A DNA stretch of 64,000 nucleotides from Flintibacter faecis (GCF_014287875.1 NZ_JACOPN010000005.1:1-64000), one strand, 5' to 3'; numbered from the stretch's first letter, positions 52,115 to 60,703 are shown. The notes: generated from the letters alone by a model not told the origin. Program-made: numbers and translations.

Positions 52115-52678
52115 TCACGCTCTGCCCTTTTTAAGGTATCTCCGTCCCCACCACACCGCAATGCCCAGCACCACTGCAGCTCCCAGCAGCAGGGGAGTAC
52201 TGCTCACGGAATGCTGATAATGGACAAAGATGCTCTGTCCCGTCTGACTGTGGACTCGGGGTGTTTTGGGCAGCAGGACGAACCGGGCCGTGCCCTCCAG
52301 CTCTTTGGCAAAGAGACCGGCCTTGTCCAGGGGTGCCGACCAGGCCACGCGGCCCTGATACGCCTCTCCCGGTCTGCCGGTCTGATCATACTGCGCCCCG
52401 TCGGCCCGATGCTCGCTGACGAAGGACCCGGCATAGGTGTCCCGGCCCGAATCCCAGGTCACCGTGATCTCATCGTCTCCCCGATGCCGGGGCCGCCCGG
52501 GGTTCCAGACATAGTCCACCCGGACCTCTGTCTGGGCCACCTGCCCCGTCTCCCCGTCATACTCCTCCTGGGTGGACAGGGTCAGGGCCAGATGGGCGTT
52601 CTGCTCCGTCTCCGCAGGCTCCAGCCCCCGGCGGGTCTCATAAAAATATAGGGTCTGCTCCGTCGTATAACAGGCCAT
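52115..52678 (-). CDS. Hypothetical C-terminally anchored protein
   Basis: I do not recognise this 187-aa protein. It has a soluble, Thr/Glu/Asp-rich domain with alternating hydrophobic residues (LALTLSTQEEYDGETGQVAQTEVRVDYVWN, in part), suggesting a beta-sandwich, then one C-terminal membrane helix (STPLLLGAAVVLGIAVWWG) and a basic tail RRYLKKGRA, the layout of an extracellular domain anchored at its C-terminus. There is no N-terminal signal peptide at the ATG that follows AAAGGAGGGCCT, so either export uses an unusual route, the domain is cytoplasmic (tail-anchored), or the N-terminus has been lost. It is an isolated gene between repeat clusters. Confidence 0.6.
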   Translation of the reverse strand: MACYTTEQTLYFYETRRGLEPAETEQNAHLALTLSTQEEYDGETGQVAQTEVRVDYVWNPGRPRHRGDDEITVTWDSGRDTYAGSFVSEHRADGAQYDQTGRPGEAYQGRVAWSAPLDKAGLFAKELEGTARFVLLPKTPRVHSQTGQSIFVHYQHSVSSTPLLLGAAVVLGIAVWWGRRYLKKGRA

Positions 52679-52763
52679 AGGCCCTCCTTTCCCCGCATGG
52701 CGGGTGCTTCTGATTGGATTGTATCATGATTTTTGTGTTTTGTATAGAAGAACGGCAAATTTA

Positions 52764-53075
52764 GCCTTCCCCTGGGGGAAGGTTGAGACTGTCAAAAAAG
52801 CCTGTCATTGCGAGGCCGATTCCCCTTGTCAAGGGGAAATGTCCCGAAGGGACAAAAGGGATAGGGAGGCCCAACGGGCCGACGTGGCAATCCGTTCCTA
52901 CTGCGGGTGCTGCGCCGACGGCGGGCCGCTGGGGACAGCGGCCCCTACGGACAAGGTTCGTCACATTCCGTAGGGGCGGATGTCCCCATCCGCCCGGAAT
53001 CCCCCGCCCCTTGGCTCCCCCCGTGGGGGAGCTGGCACGGCGATAGCCGTGACTGAGAGGGCAAGACCGCCCTCT
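52764..53075. repeat. Repeat cluster (R1 half, R3 with nested R6, R4, R2)
   Basis: A truncated R1 (AGCCTTCCCCTGGGGGAAGG) runs into GAGACTGTCAAAAAAGCC and an R3 split by R6 (52801-52895). R4 palindromes follow (52917-53000), then an R2 (53018-53062). No gene. Confidence 0.83.
52816..52866 (+). repeat. R6 element, copy 5 (51 nt) inside R3
   Basis: It interrupts R3 as CATTGCGAGG | R6 | AGGCCCAACGGGCC. Removing it restores the exact R3 variant seen in reverse at 28665-28705. Confidence 0.92.
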
Positions 53076-53101
53076 CGGGGCCGGCTCTTTACGCCCCATC
53101 T

Positions 53102-53174
53102 CGAAACTTTGTTCTAAAATCACCTTGACAAGCTCGAACAGATGTTGTATTCTCATTCCAGAACATTTGTTTCG
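53102..53174 (+). promoter_or_regulatory. Promoter with LexA-like (SOS) boxes
   Basis: TTGACA (53125-53130), a 17-nt spacer, TATTCT (53148-53153). The spacer is almost wholly CGAACAGATGTTGT (53135-53148), close to the Firmicute LexA box CGAAC-N4-GTTCG. Two further imperfect sites flank it: CGAAACTTTGTTCT (53102-53115) and AGAACATTTGTTTCG (53160-53174). Each has one or two mismatches, so SOS control is likely but unproven. Confidence 0.55.
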
Positions 53175-53269
53175 ACAAAATTCGTCGCTGTCCGGTTTTT
53201 GGGACAGGGCTTCGGGTACTCTATTCCCATCAAACGGCCCCGATGCGGGGGATAAGGGAGGAACGGCAG

Positions 53270-53542
53270 ATGCAGACGATACAGGCTTCCAGAACCTATA
53301 TGATGTGCGCCCGGGATAAGGTGGTGGACCTGGGGGAATACCGCCGCAGTCTGGCCGACTGCTGGTCCGTCCAGACAGGGGCCCCGGCGGAGCCCCCGGT
53401 CCCGGCCATCCCCGTTCTTGTTTCCCGGCCCCGCCGCCGGGGGAGCCGCCTGCGCCGGTGCGCCCTGGCCATGGACCTTCTGGCCAGCCTGGGGGTGGTG
53501 GCCATGACCGCCGCCTTCACCTTCTGGGTGCTGGCGATCTGA
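53270..53542 (+). CDS. Small single-span membrane protein (hypothetical)
   Basis: This 90-aa protein has no recognised family. The N-terminal half is cytosolic (MQTIQASRTYMMCARDKVV, DLGEYRRSLADCW), then a Pro-rich linker (APAEPPVPAIPVLV), a strongly basic patch (SRPRRRGSRLRRC) and one C-terminal membrane helix (MDLLASLGVVAMTAAFTFWVLAI, quoted in part). The basic patch just before the helix predicts an inside N-terminus. The ATG follows GGGAGGAACGGCAG. It is a single-gene unit behind a promoter carrying LexA-like boxes, next to a cell-wall peptidase gene. SOS-induced small membrane proteins that halt division (YneA, SidA) have this general profile, though no sequence similarity is visible. Confidence 0.7.
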   Translation: MQTIQASRTYMMCARDKVVDLGEYRRSLADCWSVQTGAPAEPPVPAIPVLVSRPRRRGSRLRRCALAMDLLASLGVVAMTAAFTFWVLAI

Positions 53543-53635
53543 CCGCTTTCGGCAAAATATCCCCTCGTTCACAAAAGGTTTTCAATTTGGTCTTAAATTT
53601 TTCCAGAAAACAGCCCTCTCCCCTCCGGCACAGGG

Positions 53636-53664
53636 TTGACGGACCGGGAAAAACCGTGTATAGT
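53636..53664 (+). promoter_or_regulatory. Promoter of the M23 peptidase gene
   Basis: TTGACG (53636-53641), a 17-nt spacer, TATAGT (53659-53664). Confidence 0.78.
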
Positions 53665-53741
53665 ACGATTGTTACCGAATTGTAACTCTTTTTGAAGGCC
53701 CCACCCAGCGGCGGGGCCAGACACGATGAACGAGGCGGAAC

Positions 53742-55268
53742 ATGGAACATAATTTACAAGACCGGCAGACCGGCCTGTGGGCCCGGCTGCGAGAGCGGGC
53801 GGCAGCCTGGAACGACCCGGAAGCCCGCCAGCAGCGGGGCCGCCTGGCGGGACAGCGGCGGCGGCTGGCCCGGGATTGGGCCCGTATCCATCTGCGCCGG
53901 ATGGCCCACCGGACCCACGGCTCCCTGGCCATTCACCAGGCCGTCGGCCCAGTCTCTTTTCTGGTGGTGTCCGCCGCCCTGGGGGTGGCGCTGACTCTGA
54001 CCACCCTCTATACCCCCAGCTATGCCGTCACGGTGGACGGAGCGCCGGTGGGCGTGGTGGCCGACCGGGACGTGGTGGACCGGGCCATTGCCGATGTAGA
54101 GGCCCAGGGCTCCTCCCTGCTGGGCTATGACTATCAGGTCCAGGGGGACATCGGTTATCAGTTTGCCCTCACCCTGAAAACCGACCTGAACAGCCAAAAT
54201 CAGATCGAGGACTATTTCTACAGCCAGCTCAACGACGTGAGCGTCCACCTGCGCAAGTGCGAGGTGGTGGTGGACGGTCAGGCCGTGGGCGTGGTAAAGG
54301 ACGAGACCGCCCTGCGGGACATGCTGGACGACCTGAAAAACCAGTATGTGAACGAGAACACCACCTCGGTGGAATTCATGCAGGACATGTCTATCCAATA
54401 CGTCTACGCGGCAGACAGCGTGCTGACCACTGAGGAGATGCAGGCCGCCCTCCAGTCCAGCGGAAACGGCTCCGGCACCTACACCGTGGTGAAGGGGGAC
54501 ACCTTCAACGGCATCGCCTACGCCAACAACATGTCCATCAGCGACCTGAAGGCCCTGAACCCCGGCGTGGACATCAACCGCCTGATGATCGGCGACGTGC
54601 TGAACGTGAAGGCCCAGACCCCGGTGCTGTCTGTCAAGACCACCGAGCACCAGGTGTACACGCAGGAGATCGAGTGCCCCGTAGAGACCCGGGAGGACAG
54701 CTCCATGTACAAGGGCACCTCTAAAATCGTCACCCAGGGCGTGAAGGGCGAGGCAAAGCTGGAGGCCGACGTGACCTATGTCAACGGCCAGGAGCAGCAG
54801 CGGGACATCCTGTCCAATGTCACCGTGCGGGAGCCAACCACCACCATCAAGGCCGTGGGCACCAAGGAGAAGCCCAAGACCGCCTCCACCGGCTCCTTCT
54901 CCTGGCCCATCTCCGGGCGCATCAACTCCTATTTCGGCGGGCGGTACATCTTTGGCCGGTACAGCTATCACTCCGGCATCGACATCGCCGCAAGCTATGG
55001 GGCCAGCATCCGGGCTGCCGACGGCGGCAAGGTCACCTTCGCCGGGTACAAGGGCAGCTATGGCAATCTGGTGGTCATCACCCACGACAACGGCACCCAG
55101 ACCTATTACGGCCACAACTCCTCGCTGCTGGTATCCGCCGGACAGAAGGTATCCAAAGGACAGGCCATCGCCCGGGCGGGCAGCACCGGCCGCTCCACTG
55201 GCACCCACTGCCATTTCGAGGTCCGGGTCCGGGGCTCCGCCGTCAATCCCCTGAACTATCTGCGATAA
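53742..55268 (+). CDS. Membrane-anchored LysM-G5-M23 peptidoglycan endopeptidase
   Basis: This 508-aa envelope enzyme has an Arg-rich cytoplasmic N-terminus (1-65), one membrane span (about 69-91), an extracellular alpha/beta region (95-235), a LysM domain (about 246-289, TYTVVKGDTFNGIAYANN), a G5 domain (about 296-370) and a C-terminal M23 lysostaphin-type domain. The zinc/catalytic residues are visible: His-410 and Asp-414 (HSGID), His-458 (GHNS) and H489/H491 (THCHFE). It should cut peptide cross-links of peptidoglycan, as in cell separation or sporulation, anchored to the membrane and bound to glycan by LysM. It has its own promoter and a strong terminator. Confidence 0.93.
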   Translation: MEHNLQDRQTGLWARLRERAAAWNDPEARQQRGRLAGQRRRLARDWARIHLRRMAHRTHGSLAIHQAVGPVSFLVVSAALGVALTLTTLYTPSYAVTVDGAPVGVVADRDVVDRAIADVEAQGSSLLGYDYQVQGDIGYQFALTLKTDLNSQNQIEDYFYSQLNDVSVHLRKCEVVVDGQAVGVVKDETALRDMLDDLKNQYVNENTTSVEFMQDMSIQYVYAADSVLTTEEMQAALQSSGNGSGTYTVVKGDTFNGIAYANNMSISDLKALNPGVDINRLMIGDVLNVKAQTPVLSVKTTEHQVYTQEIECPVETREDSSMYKGTSKIVTQGVKGEAKLEADVTYVNGQEQQRDILSNVTVREPTTTIKAVGTKEKPKTASTGSFSWPISGRINSYFGGRYIFGRYSYHSGIDIAASYGASIRAADGGKVTFAGYKGSYGNLVVITHDNGTQTYYGHNSSLLVSAGQKVSKGQAIARAGSTGRSTGTHCHFEVRVRGSAVNPLNYLR

Positions 55269-55285
55269 CCTCCCCACAAGCACAG

Positions 55286-55330
55286 ACCACCCCTGAACTG
55301 ACCGGCCGGTCAGTCCAGGGGTGGTTTTTT
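55286..55330 (+). terminator. Terminator of the M23 peptidase gene
   Basis: ACCACCCCTG pairs with CAGGGGTGGT, with an inner ACTGACCGGCCGGTCAGT palindrome, followed by TTTTTT. Confidence 0.92.
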
Positions 55331-55347
55331 GCGCAGAGCTTCTCTTT

Positions 55348-56022
55348 TTACGCGTCCTCCACGCCCAGCTCCTCCACGGCGTGGCGCATGTGGATGGCCA
55401 TGGCGTGCTCGGCCCCCTCGCCGTCCCGCTTTCGGATGAACTCCAGCAGCAGGGCGTGGTCCTGCAGGGTGATCTGGGCCAGGGCCTCCTTGTGCGCCCC
55501 GGCGGCGATGGCCGTCTCCACCGCCCGGTCGATCATGGGCAGCAGGCGCATCATAAATTCGTTGTGGGCCGCCCGGACGATGGCGGCGTGAAAGGCCCGG
55601 TCCGTCCGAGTGCGGTCCGCCCCACGGCGGATGCAGTCGGCCACCGCCTCCCCCTGCGTTAAGATGTCCTCCAGCTCCCGCTGGGTGGCCCGGCGGCAGG
55701 CCAGACGGGCGGCCCGGGGCTCGAAGATGGTCCGCAGTTCAAACAGATCCCGCAGCTGGCCCCTCACCCGGGCCAGGTCATCAAAGCCGAAGTCCTCCAC
55801 TTGGGCCGCCTTTTGGGTGACAAAGGTGCCCCGGCCCCGGCGCACCTCCACCACGCCCTGGACCAGCAGGGCCCGCAGGGCCTCCCGCAGGGTGGCCCTG
55901 CTCACCCCCAGCTGGGCGGAGAGCTCCACCTCGTTGGGCAGCTTCTCCCCGGGCCGGAACCGCTTTTCCACCGCGATCCAGCTGTACAGCGTCTTTCCCG
56001 CCTGCTGGGACAGATTTCCCAT
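55348..56022 (-). CDS. FadR/GntR-family (FCD domain) transcriptional regulator
   Basis: This 224-aa protein has an N-terminal winged helix-turn-helix ([30 protein letters not shown], the GntR signature, in part) followed by an all-helical FCD ligand domain (about 90-215) with metal-binding-type residues Asp/His ([31 protein letters not shown]). Such regulators usually respond to carboxylates or sugar acids. It is transcribed divergently from ilvD, and the promoters overlap with a pair of direct repeats, so it very probably represses or autoregulates the ilvD promoter. GAGGAATGGACC precedes the ATG. Confidence 0.93.
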   Translation of the reverse strand: MGNLSQQAGKTLYSWIAVEKRFRPGEKLPNEVELSAQLGVSRATLREALRALLVQGVVEVRRGRGTFVTQKAAQVEDFGFDDLARVRGQLRDLFELRTIFEPRAARLACRRATQRELEDILTQGEAVADCIRRGADRTRTDRAFHAAIVRAAHNEFMMRLLPMIDRAVETAIAAGAHKEALAQITLQDHALLLEFIRKRDGEGAEHAMAIHMRHAVEELGVEDA

Positions 56023-56041
56023 GGTCCATTCCTCTTTTCTC

Positions 56042-56102
56042 TTGACAATTCTGAATCACATGATATAACATGTAGTCAGACAATGCAATAGTTATCAGAC
56101 AA
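56042..56102. promoter_or_regulatory. Overlapping divergent promoters and regulator sites, gntR-type gene/ilvD
   Basis: Plus strand (ilvD): TTGACA (56042-56047), 16 nt, TATAAC (56064-56069). Minus strand (regulator): TTGCAT (56088-56083), 17 nt, TATCAT (56065-56060). The -10 elements overlap. Two direct repeats TCAGACAA (56076-56083 and 56095-56102), 19 bp apart, cover the ilvD start site and the regulator's -35, the expected place for a repressor. Confidence 0.7.
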
Positions 56103-56163
56103 CTATTTTCTCCCGGGATGTCTCCCACTTCCCGAGGGACTATTTTGAGGAGGAGTTTTTTGT

Positions 56164-57825
56164 ATGCGCTCTGACGTTGTGAAAAAAGGCATCCCTGCCG
56201 CTCCCAACCGCTCTTTGCTCTATGCCCTGGGCTATACCAAGGAGGAGCTGGAGCGCCCCCTGATCGGCGTGGTCTGCTCCTATAACGAGATCGTCCCCGG
56301 CCACATGAACCTGGACAAGATCGCCCAGGCGGTGAAGGCCGGCATCCGGGCCACCGGGGGCACCCCCGTGGAGTTCCCCGCCATCGCCGTGTGCGACGGC
56401 ATCGCCATGGGCCATGTGGGCATGAAGTATTCCCTGGTCACCCGGGACCTCATCGCCGACTCCACCGAGGCCATGGCCATGGCCCACCAGTTCGACGGCC
56501 TGGTGATGATCCCCAACTGCGACAAAAACGTGCCCGGCCTGCTTATGGCCGCCGCCCGGGTGAACATCCCCACCATCTTCTGCTCCGGCGGCCCCATGCT
56601 GGCCGGCACCCTGAACGACGGCCGCCGCACCTGCCTGTCCCACATGTTCGAGGCCGTGGGCGCTTACTACGCCGGAAAGCTGGACGAGGCCGGGGTGGAG
56701 GAGTATGAGAACGCCGCCTGTCCCACCTGCGGCTCCTGCTCGGGCATGTACACCGCCAATTCCATGAACTGCCTCACCGAGGCCATCGGCATGGCCCTTC
56801 GGGGCAACGGGACCATCCCCGCCGTCTATTCCGCCCGGCTGCGCCTGGCCAAGCACGCGGGCATGAAGATCATGGAGCTGGTGGAAAAGAACATCCGGCC
56901 CCGGGACATCATGACCCAGGCCGCCTTCCACAATGCCGAGACCATCGACATGGCCCTGGGCTGCTCCACCAACACCATGCTCCACCTGCCCGCCATCGCC
57001 CACGAGTGCGGCATCCAGCTGTCCTTTGACATGGCCAACGAGATCTCCGACCACACCCCCAACCTGTGCCACCTGGCCCCCGCGGGCAACACCTATATGG
57101 AGGACCTGGAGCGGGCCGGCGGCGTGTACGCCGTGATGGCCGAGCTGGCCAAGAAGGACCTGATCGACACCGGCCTGCTCACCTGCACAGGCAAGACCAT
57201 CGCCGAAAATCTTCAGGGCGTGGTCAACCGCGACCCGGAGATCATCCGGCCCATCGACGACCCCTACACCAAGACCGGCGGCATCGCCGTACTCAAGGGC
57301 AACCTGGCCCCCGACGGCTGCGTGGTGAAGCAGTCCGCCGTGGCCCCGGAGATGATGGTCCACCAGGGCCCCGCCCGGGTGTTCAACAGCGAGGACGAGG
57401 CCATCCAGGCCATCTACGACGGCAAGATCGTCGCCGGCGACGTGGTGGTCATCCGGTATGAGGGCCCCAAGGGCGGCCCCGGTATGCGGGAGATGCTCAA
57501 CCCCACCTCCGCCATTGCGGGCATGGGCCTGGACAAGGACGTGGCCCTCATCACCGACGGCCGCTTCTCCGGCGCCACCCGGGGCGCATCCATCGGCCAC
57601 GTCTCCCCCGAGGCGGCCAGCGGCGGCCCCATCGGCCTGGTGGAGGAGGGCGACCTCATCTCCATCAACATCCCCCAGCACACCATCCAGCTGCTGGTGG
57701 ACGACGATACCCTGGCCCAGCGCAAGGCCAAGTGGGTCTGCCCCGAGCCCAAGATCAAAACCGGCTATCTGGCCCGCTACGCCAAGATGGTCTCCTCCGC
57801 CGACAAGGGTGCGATTTTGGAGTAA
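56164..57825 (+). CDS. ilvD: Dihydroxy-acid dehydratase (IlvD/Edd family)
   Basis: This 553-aa iron-sulfur dehydratase converts dihydroxyisovalerate to ketoisovalerate (and the Ile analogue). Cluster cysteines are in PNCDKNVPG and [18 protein letters not shown] (part of the family signature; third Cys), with CDGIAMGH upstream. The catalytic Ser is in GRFSGATRG. Length fits IlvD (about 555) better than Edd (about 600). AGGAGGAG precedes the ATG. No other branched-chain gene is adjacent, and a FCD-type regulator is divergent, which is more typical of sugar-acid genes, so a dehydratase for a sugar acid cannot be fully excluded. Confidence 0.92.
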   Translation: MRSDVVKKGIPAAPNRSLLYALGYTKEELERPLIGVVCSYNEIVPGHMNLDKIAQAVKAGIRATGGTPVEFPAIAVCDGIAMGHVGMKYSLVTRDLIADSTEAMAMAHQFDGLVMIPNCDKNVPGLLMAAARVNIPTIFCSGGPMLAGTLNDGRRTCLSHMFEAVGAYYAGKLDEAGVEEYENAACPTCGSCSGMYTANSMNCLTEAIGMALRGNGTIPAVYSARLRLAKHAGMKIMELVEKNIRPRDIMTQAAFHNAETIDMALGCSTNTMLHLPAIAHECGIQLSFDMANEISDHTPNLCHLAPAGNTYMEDLERAGGVYAVMAELAKKDLIDTGLLTCTGKTIAENLQGVVNRDPEIIRPIDDPYTKTGGIAVLKGNLAPDGCVVKQSAVAPEMMVHQGPARVFNSEDEAIQAIYDGKIVAGDVVVIRYEGPKGGPGMREMLNPTSAIAGMGLDKDVALITDGRFSGATRGASIGHVSPEAASGGPIGLVEEGDLISINIPQHTIQLLVDDDTLAQRKAKWVCPEPKIKTGYLARYAKMVSSADKGAILE

Positions 57826-57835
57826 TAAGCGGTGC

Positions 57836-57912
57836 GGCCCTCTCCGCCCAGTGTACGCACTGGGCATCTCCCCCTTCGGGGGAGCTGGCAGCGCAGCTGA
57901 CTGAGAGGGCCA
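57836..57912. repeat. R2-variant repeat after ilvD
   Basis: CCCTCTCCGCCCAGTGTACGC..CCCCCTTCGGGGGAGCTGGCAGCG..CTGACTGAGAGGGCC, a compact R2-type palindrome between the ilvD stop codon and its terminator. Confidence 0.8.
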
Positions 57913-57918
57913 CAGCAT

Positions 57919-57954
57919 AAACCCCCGCCGTTTTCAACAAAACGGCGGGGGTTT
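57919..57954. terminator. Bidirectional terminator between ilvD and pncB
   Basis: AAACCCCCGCCGTTTT pairs perfectly with AAAACGGCGGGGGTTT around CAAC. It serves convergent ilvD (plus) and pncB (minus). Confidence 0.92.
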
Positions 57955-57971
57955 ATAACGTTATTTCCAGC

Positions 57972-59414
57972 TTATCCGTTGCTGCTGAGCAGCTGCTGCT
58001 TGATGTCCCACAGCTTCTGGGACAGGTCCACATAGTAGTTGTGGGGGTTCTCAAAGCGCTTGACCTCGTCCCACAGGGCGTCCACCTGGCGCTGGCAATA
58101 GGCCCGGCTGGTCTGGATGTCGGGCACCTGATACACCAGCTTTCCCCCCTGGAACACGGGCACCAGCAGCTCGGTGGCATAGATGCCAGTGAAGGTCTTC
58201 TTCTTCCAGGTGGCATCCGGGTCGAACAGCTCCAGGGGCTGGGAGAAGTCGAACTGCTCGTCGTGGAGACAGACTAAATCGGCCTCGGCTTTGCCGGTAT
58301 CCTTGGAGAAGATGCGGTAGACCTTTTTAAAGTGGGGGGTGGTGATCTTGGCGGGGTTCTCGCTGATCTTGATCTTGGGGATGATGTTGCCCTGGTCGTC
58401 CTCGATGGCGGCCAGCTTGTAAACGCCGCCGAACACCGGCTCAGACCGGGAGGTGATCAGCCGCTCGCCCACGCCGAAGGCATCGATGCGGGCCCCCTGG
58501 CGCACCAGGTCCCGGATGATATACTCGTCCAGGGCGTTGGACACGAAGATCTTGCAGTCGGTCAGCCCCGCGTCATCCAGCATCTTCCGGGCCTTTTGGG
58601 ACAGATAGGTCAGATCGCCGGAGTCCAGGCGGATGCCGCAGCGGGTAATCCCCTGGGGCAGCAGAATTTCTTTGAAGGCCCGGATGGCATTGGGCACGCC
58701 GGATTTGAGCACATTATAGGTATCCACCAGCAGGGTGGCGTTGTTGGGATACAGCTGGCAATAGGTCTTGAAGGCGGTGTACTCATCTGGGAACATCTGC
58801 ACCCAGGAGTGGGCCATGGTGCCCGAGGCGGGGGAGCCATACCGCTGGTCGGCCAGGGTGCAGGCGGTGGAGGCACAGCCGGCAATATAGCTGGCCCGGG
58901 CGCCCAGCACGGCCCCGTCCGCCCCCTGGGCCCGGCGGGAGCCGAACTCAGACACCGGGCGGCCCTCGGCGGCCCGGACGATGCGGTTGGACTTGGTGGC
59001 GATCAGGCTCTGGTGGTTCAGGGTCAGCAGGATAAAGGTCTCCACAAACTGGGCCTGGATGGCCGGGGCGCGGACCGTCAGAATGGGCTCGCCGGGGAAG
59101 ACGGGCGTGCCCTCGGGCACGGCCCAGATGTCGCCGGTAAATTCAAAGTGCAACAGATACTGCAAAAACTCCTCGCTAAAGCAGCCCTTGCCCCGGAGAT
59201 AGGCCACATCCTCCTCGTCAAAGCTCAGGCCCTGGATATACTCCACCACCTGGGCCAGGCCCGCGGCGATGGAGAATCCGCCCTTGTCGGGCACCGAACG
59301 GTAGAACACGTCGAAATAGCAGATCCGGTCCTTCAGTCCCGTCTGAAAATAGCCGTTGGCCATGGTCAGCTCATAAAAATCACACAGCATCGTCAGGTTT
59401 GTTTTCGCTTTCAT
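57972..59414 (-). CDS. pncB: Nicotinate phosphoribosyltransferase
   Basis: This 480-aa enzyme makes nicotinate mononucleotide from nicotinate and PRPP in NAD salvage. It begins with the family pattern NLTMLCDFYELTMANGYFQTG. It has the FGSRRAQGADGA motif and the conserved His region SGTMAHSWVQMF (the phosphorylatable-His type motif), LVDTYNVLKSGVPNA, and GIRLDSGDLTYLS with the PRPP-binding Asp. Length fits the Firmicute type. It is a single gene divergent from the alanine-racemase-like gene. The two -35 elements lie inside one inverted repeat. Confidence 0.96.
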   Translation of the reverse strand: MKAKTNLTMLCDFYELTMANGYFQTGLKDRICYFDVFYRSVPDKGGFSIAAGLAQVVEYIQGLSFDEEDVAYLRGKGCFSEEFLQYLLHFEFTGDIWAVPEGTPVFPGEPILTVRAPAIQAQFVETFILLTLNHQSLIATKSNRIVRAAEGRPVSEFGSRRAQGADGAVLGARASYIAGCASTACTLADQRYGSPASGTMAHSWVQMFPDEYTAFKTYCQLYPNNATLLVDTYNVLKSGVPNAIRAFKEILLPQGITRCGIRLDSGDLTYLSQKARKMLDDAGLTDCKIFVSNALDEYIIRDLVRQGARIDAFGVGERLITSRSEPVFGGVYKLAAIEDDQGNIIPKIKISENPAKITTPHFKKVYRIFSKDTGKAEADLVCLHDEQFDFSQPLELFDPDATWKKKTFTGIYATELLVPVFQGGKLVYQVPDIQTSRAYCQRQVDALWDEVKRFENPHNYYVDLSQKLWDIKQQLLSSNG

Positions 59415-59467
59415 TCCTGAGGCCGCCTCCTCATATCAGGGGTGACAAGACACCCCGGTTTCTCCCT

Positions 59468-59542
59468 ATTATAACCGGATTCGCCCGAAAAGGCAACTGT
59501 GAATTCTGTCCCATTGCCTTTTCCCGCAAAGGGTGGTAAAAT
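59468..59542. promoter_or_regulatory. Symmetric divergent promoters, pncB / racemase-like gene
   Basis: Minus (pncB): TTGCCT (59496-59491), 17 nt, TATAAT (59473-59468). Plus: TTGCCT (59514-59519), 17 nt, TAAAAT (59537-59542). Both -35 elements belong to a perfect inverted repeat GAAAAGGCAA (59487-59496) and TTGCCTTTTC (59514-59523) with a 17-nt centre. This may be an operator shared by both units or simple promoter symmetry. Confidence 0.72.
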
Positions 59543-59630
59543 AGCCGAAAAAGGCTGTGCCCGCCCATATCCACGCTGCGGGCCCTGTTCCACCGCGTCC
59601 CGACACAGAGATAAAGGGGAGTGCTGCATC

Positions 59631-60698
59631 ATGCGCAAGCTGGTCATCGACAGAGCCGCCATCAAAAATAACCTGACGGTCATCAAGGACCGGGCCGCCG
59701 GGGCCGCCATCTACGGCGTGCTCACCGGCGACGGGCAGGGGGTGGGCACCGCCGCCCTGGCCCAGCTGCTGCGGGACGAGGGCATCGGCCGCTTTGCCGT
59801 GTCCGAGGTCTCCGAGGCCGAGGCCCTGCGTCAGGCGGGCTTTGTGGACGAGGAGATCCTGATGCTTCGGGCCACCACCGACCGGGAGGAGCTGGAGCGG
59901 CTGGTGGACCTGAACGTGGTGTGCACCGTCTCCTCTGTGGACACAGGCATGGCCCTGAACGCCCTGGCGGGCAACCGCTCCACCGTGGCCGAGGCCCACA
60001 TCCAGGTGGACACGGGCATGGGCTTTGGGGGCTTTTTGGTCAGCGAGCCGGAGAAGCTGCTGCTGGCCTATCGCTCCATGCCCAACGTGGCCCTGTCCGG
60101 GGTGTATACCCAGCTCCATGCCGCCCGGCCCAACGACCCCCAGGCCAAGCGCCAGCTGGAGCAATTCCAGTTGGCCCTGGATGCCATCCACCAGGCGGGG
60201 TTCGAGACCGGGGCGGTCCACGCCGCCGGCTCCTTCGCCCTGCTCCACGGGCTGGCACCGGAGCTGGACGGGGTCCGGGCCGGCTCGGCCATCCTGGGCC
60301 GGTGCCGCCGCACCCGGGACGACGGGCTGAAGACCGTGGGCTTTGGACAGGCTCCCCTCACCGAGGTACGCTGGCTTCCCAAGGGCCATGTGCTGGGGGT
60401 GGACCGGCCGGTCACGCTGAAAAAGCCCACCCGGGTGGCGGTGCTGCCCGTGGGGTATCAAAACGGCTTTGGCATCACCCGCCCCCGGGAGACGGGGCTG
60501 CTGGCCGCCATCGCCCGGTGGCGGAAGAATAACCGCCGCACCGTGCGCCTGGGGTCCCAGCGCGCCCGGGTGCTAGGCGGCCTGGGAGCCAGCGAGCTCA
60601 TTCTGGACGTGACGGACGTGAAGTGCTCCGTGGGCGACCTGGCCACCTTTGAGATAGACCCCCTGTTCGCCCGGGGCTTTCAGGTGGAGTTTCGATAA
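59631..60698 (+). CDS. Alanine racemase-like protein lacking the catalytic residues
   Basis: This 355-aa protein has the overall alanine racemase plan (N-terminal barrel, C-terminal beta domain) and colinear motifs, but the active site is gone. The PLP-lysine motif VVKADAYGHG reads VLTGDGQGVG (Lys to Thr-32); the catalytic Tyr of the GYGRTY region is Val-257 (LGVDRP); HLKxDTGMGRLG reads HIQVDTGMGFGG (carbamyl-Lys to Gln, Arg to Phe). It should therefore not bind PLP or racemise. Fold-keeping motifs such as AVLPVGYQNG and LDVTDVK remain. It starts a plus-strand series with an ATP-grasp ligase, an Asp/Glu racemase and a MurE-like ligase, so a structural or regulatory wall role is plausible (inference). 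Confidence 0.85.
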   Translation: MRKLVIDRAAIKNNLTVIKDRAAGAAIYGVLTGDGQGVGTAALAQLLRDEGIGRFAVSEVSEAEALRQAGFVDEEILMLRATTDREELERLVDLNVVCTVSSVDTGMALNALAGNRSTVAEAHIQVDTGMGFGGFLVSEPEKLLLAYRSMPNVALSGVYTQLHAARPNDPQAKRQLEQFQLALDAIHQAGFETGAVHAAGSFALLHGLAPELDGVRAGSAILGRCRRTRDDGLKTVGFGQAPLTEVRWLPKGHVLGVDRPVTLKKPTRVAVLPVGYQNGFGITRPRETGLLAAIARWRKNNRRTVRLGSQRARVLGGLGASELILDVTDVKCSVGDLATFEIDPLFARGFQVEFR

Positions 60699-60703
60699 GG
60701 GAC

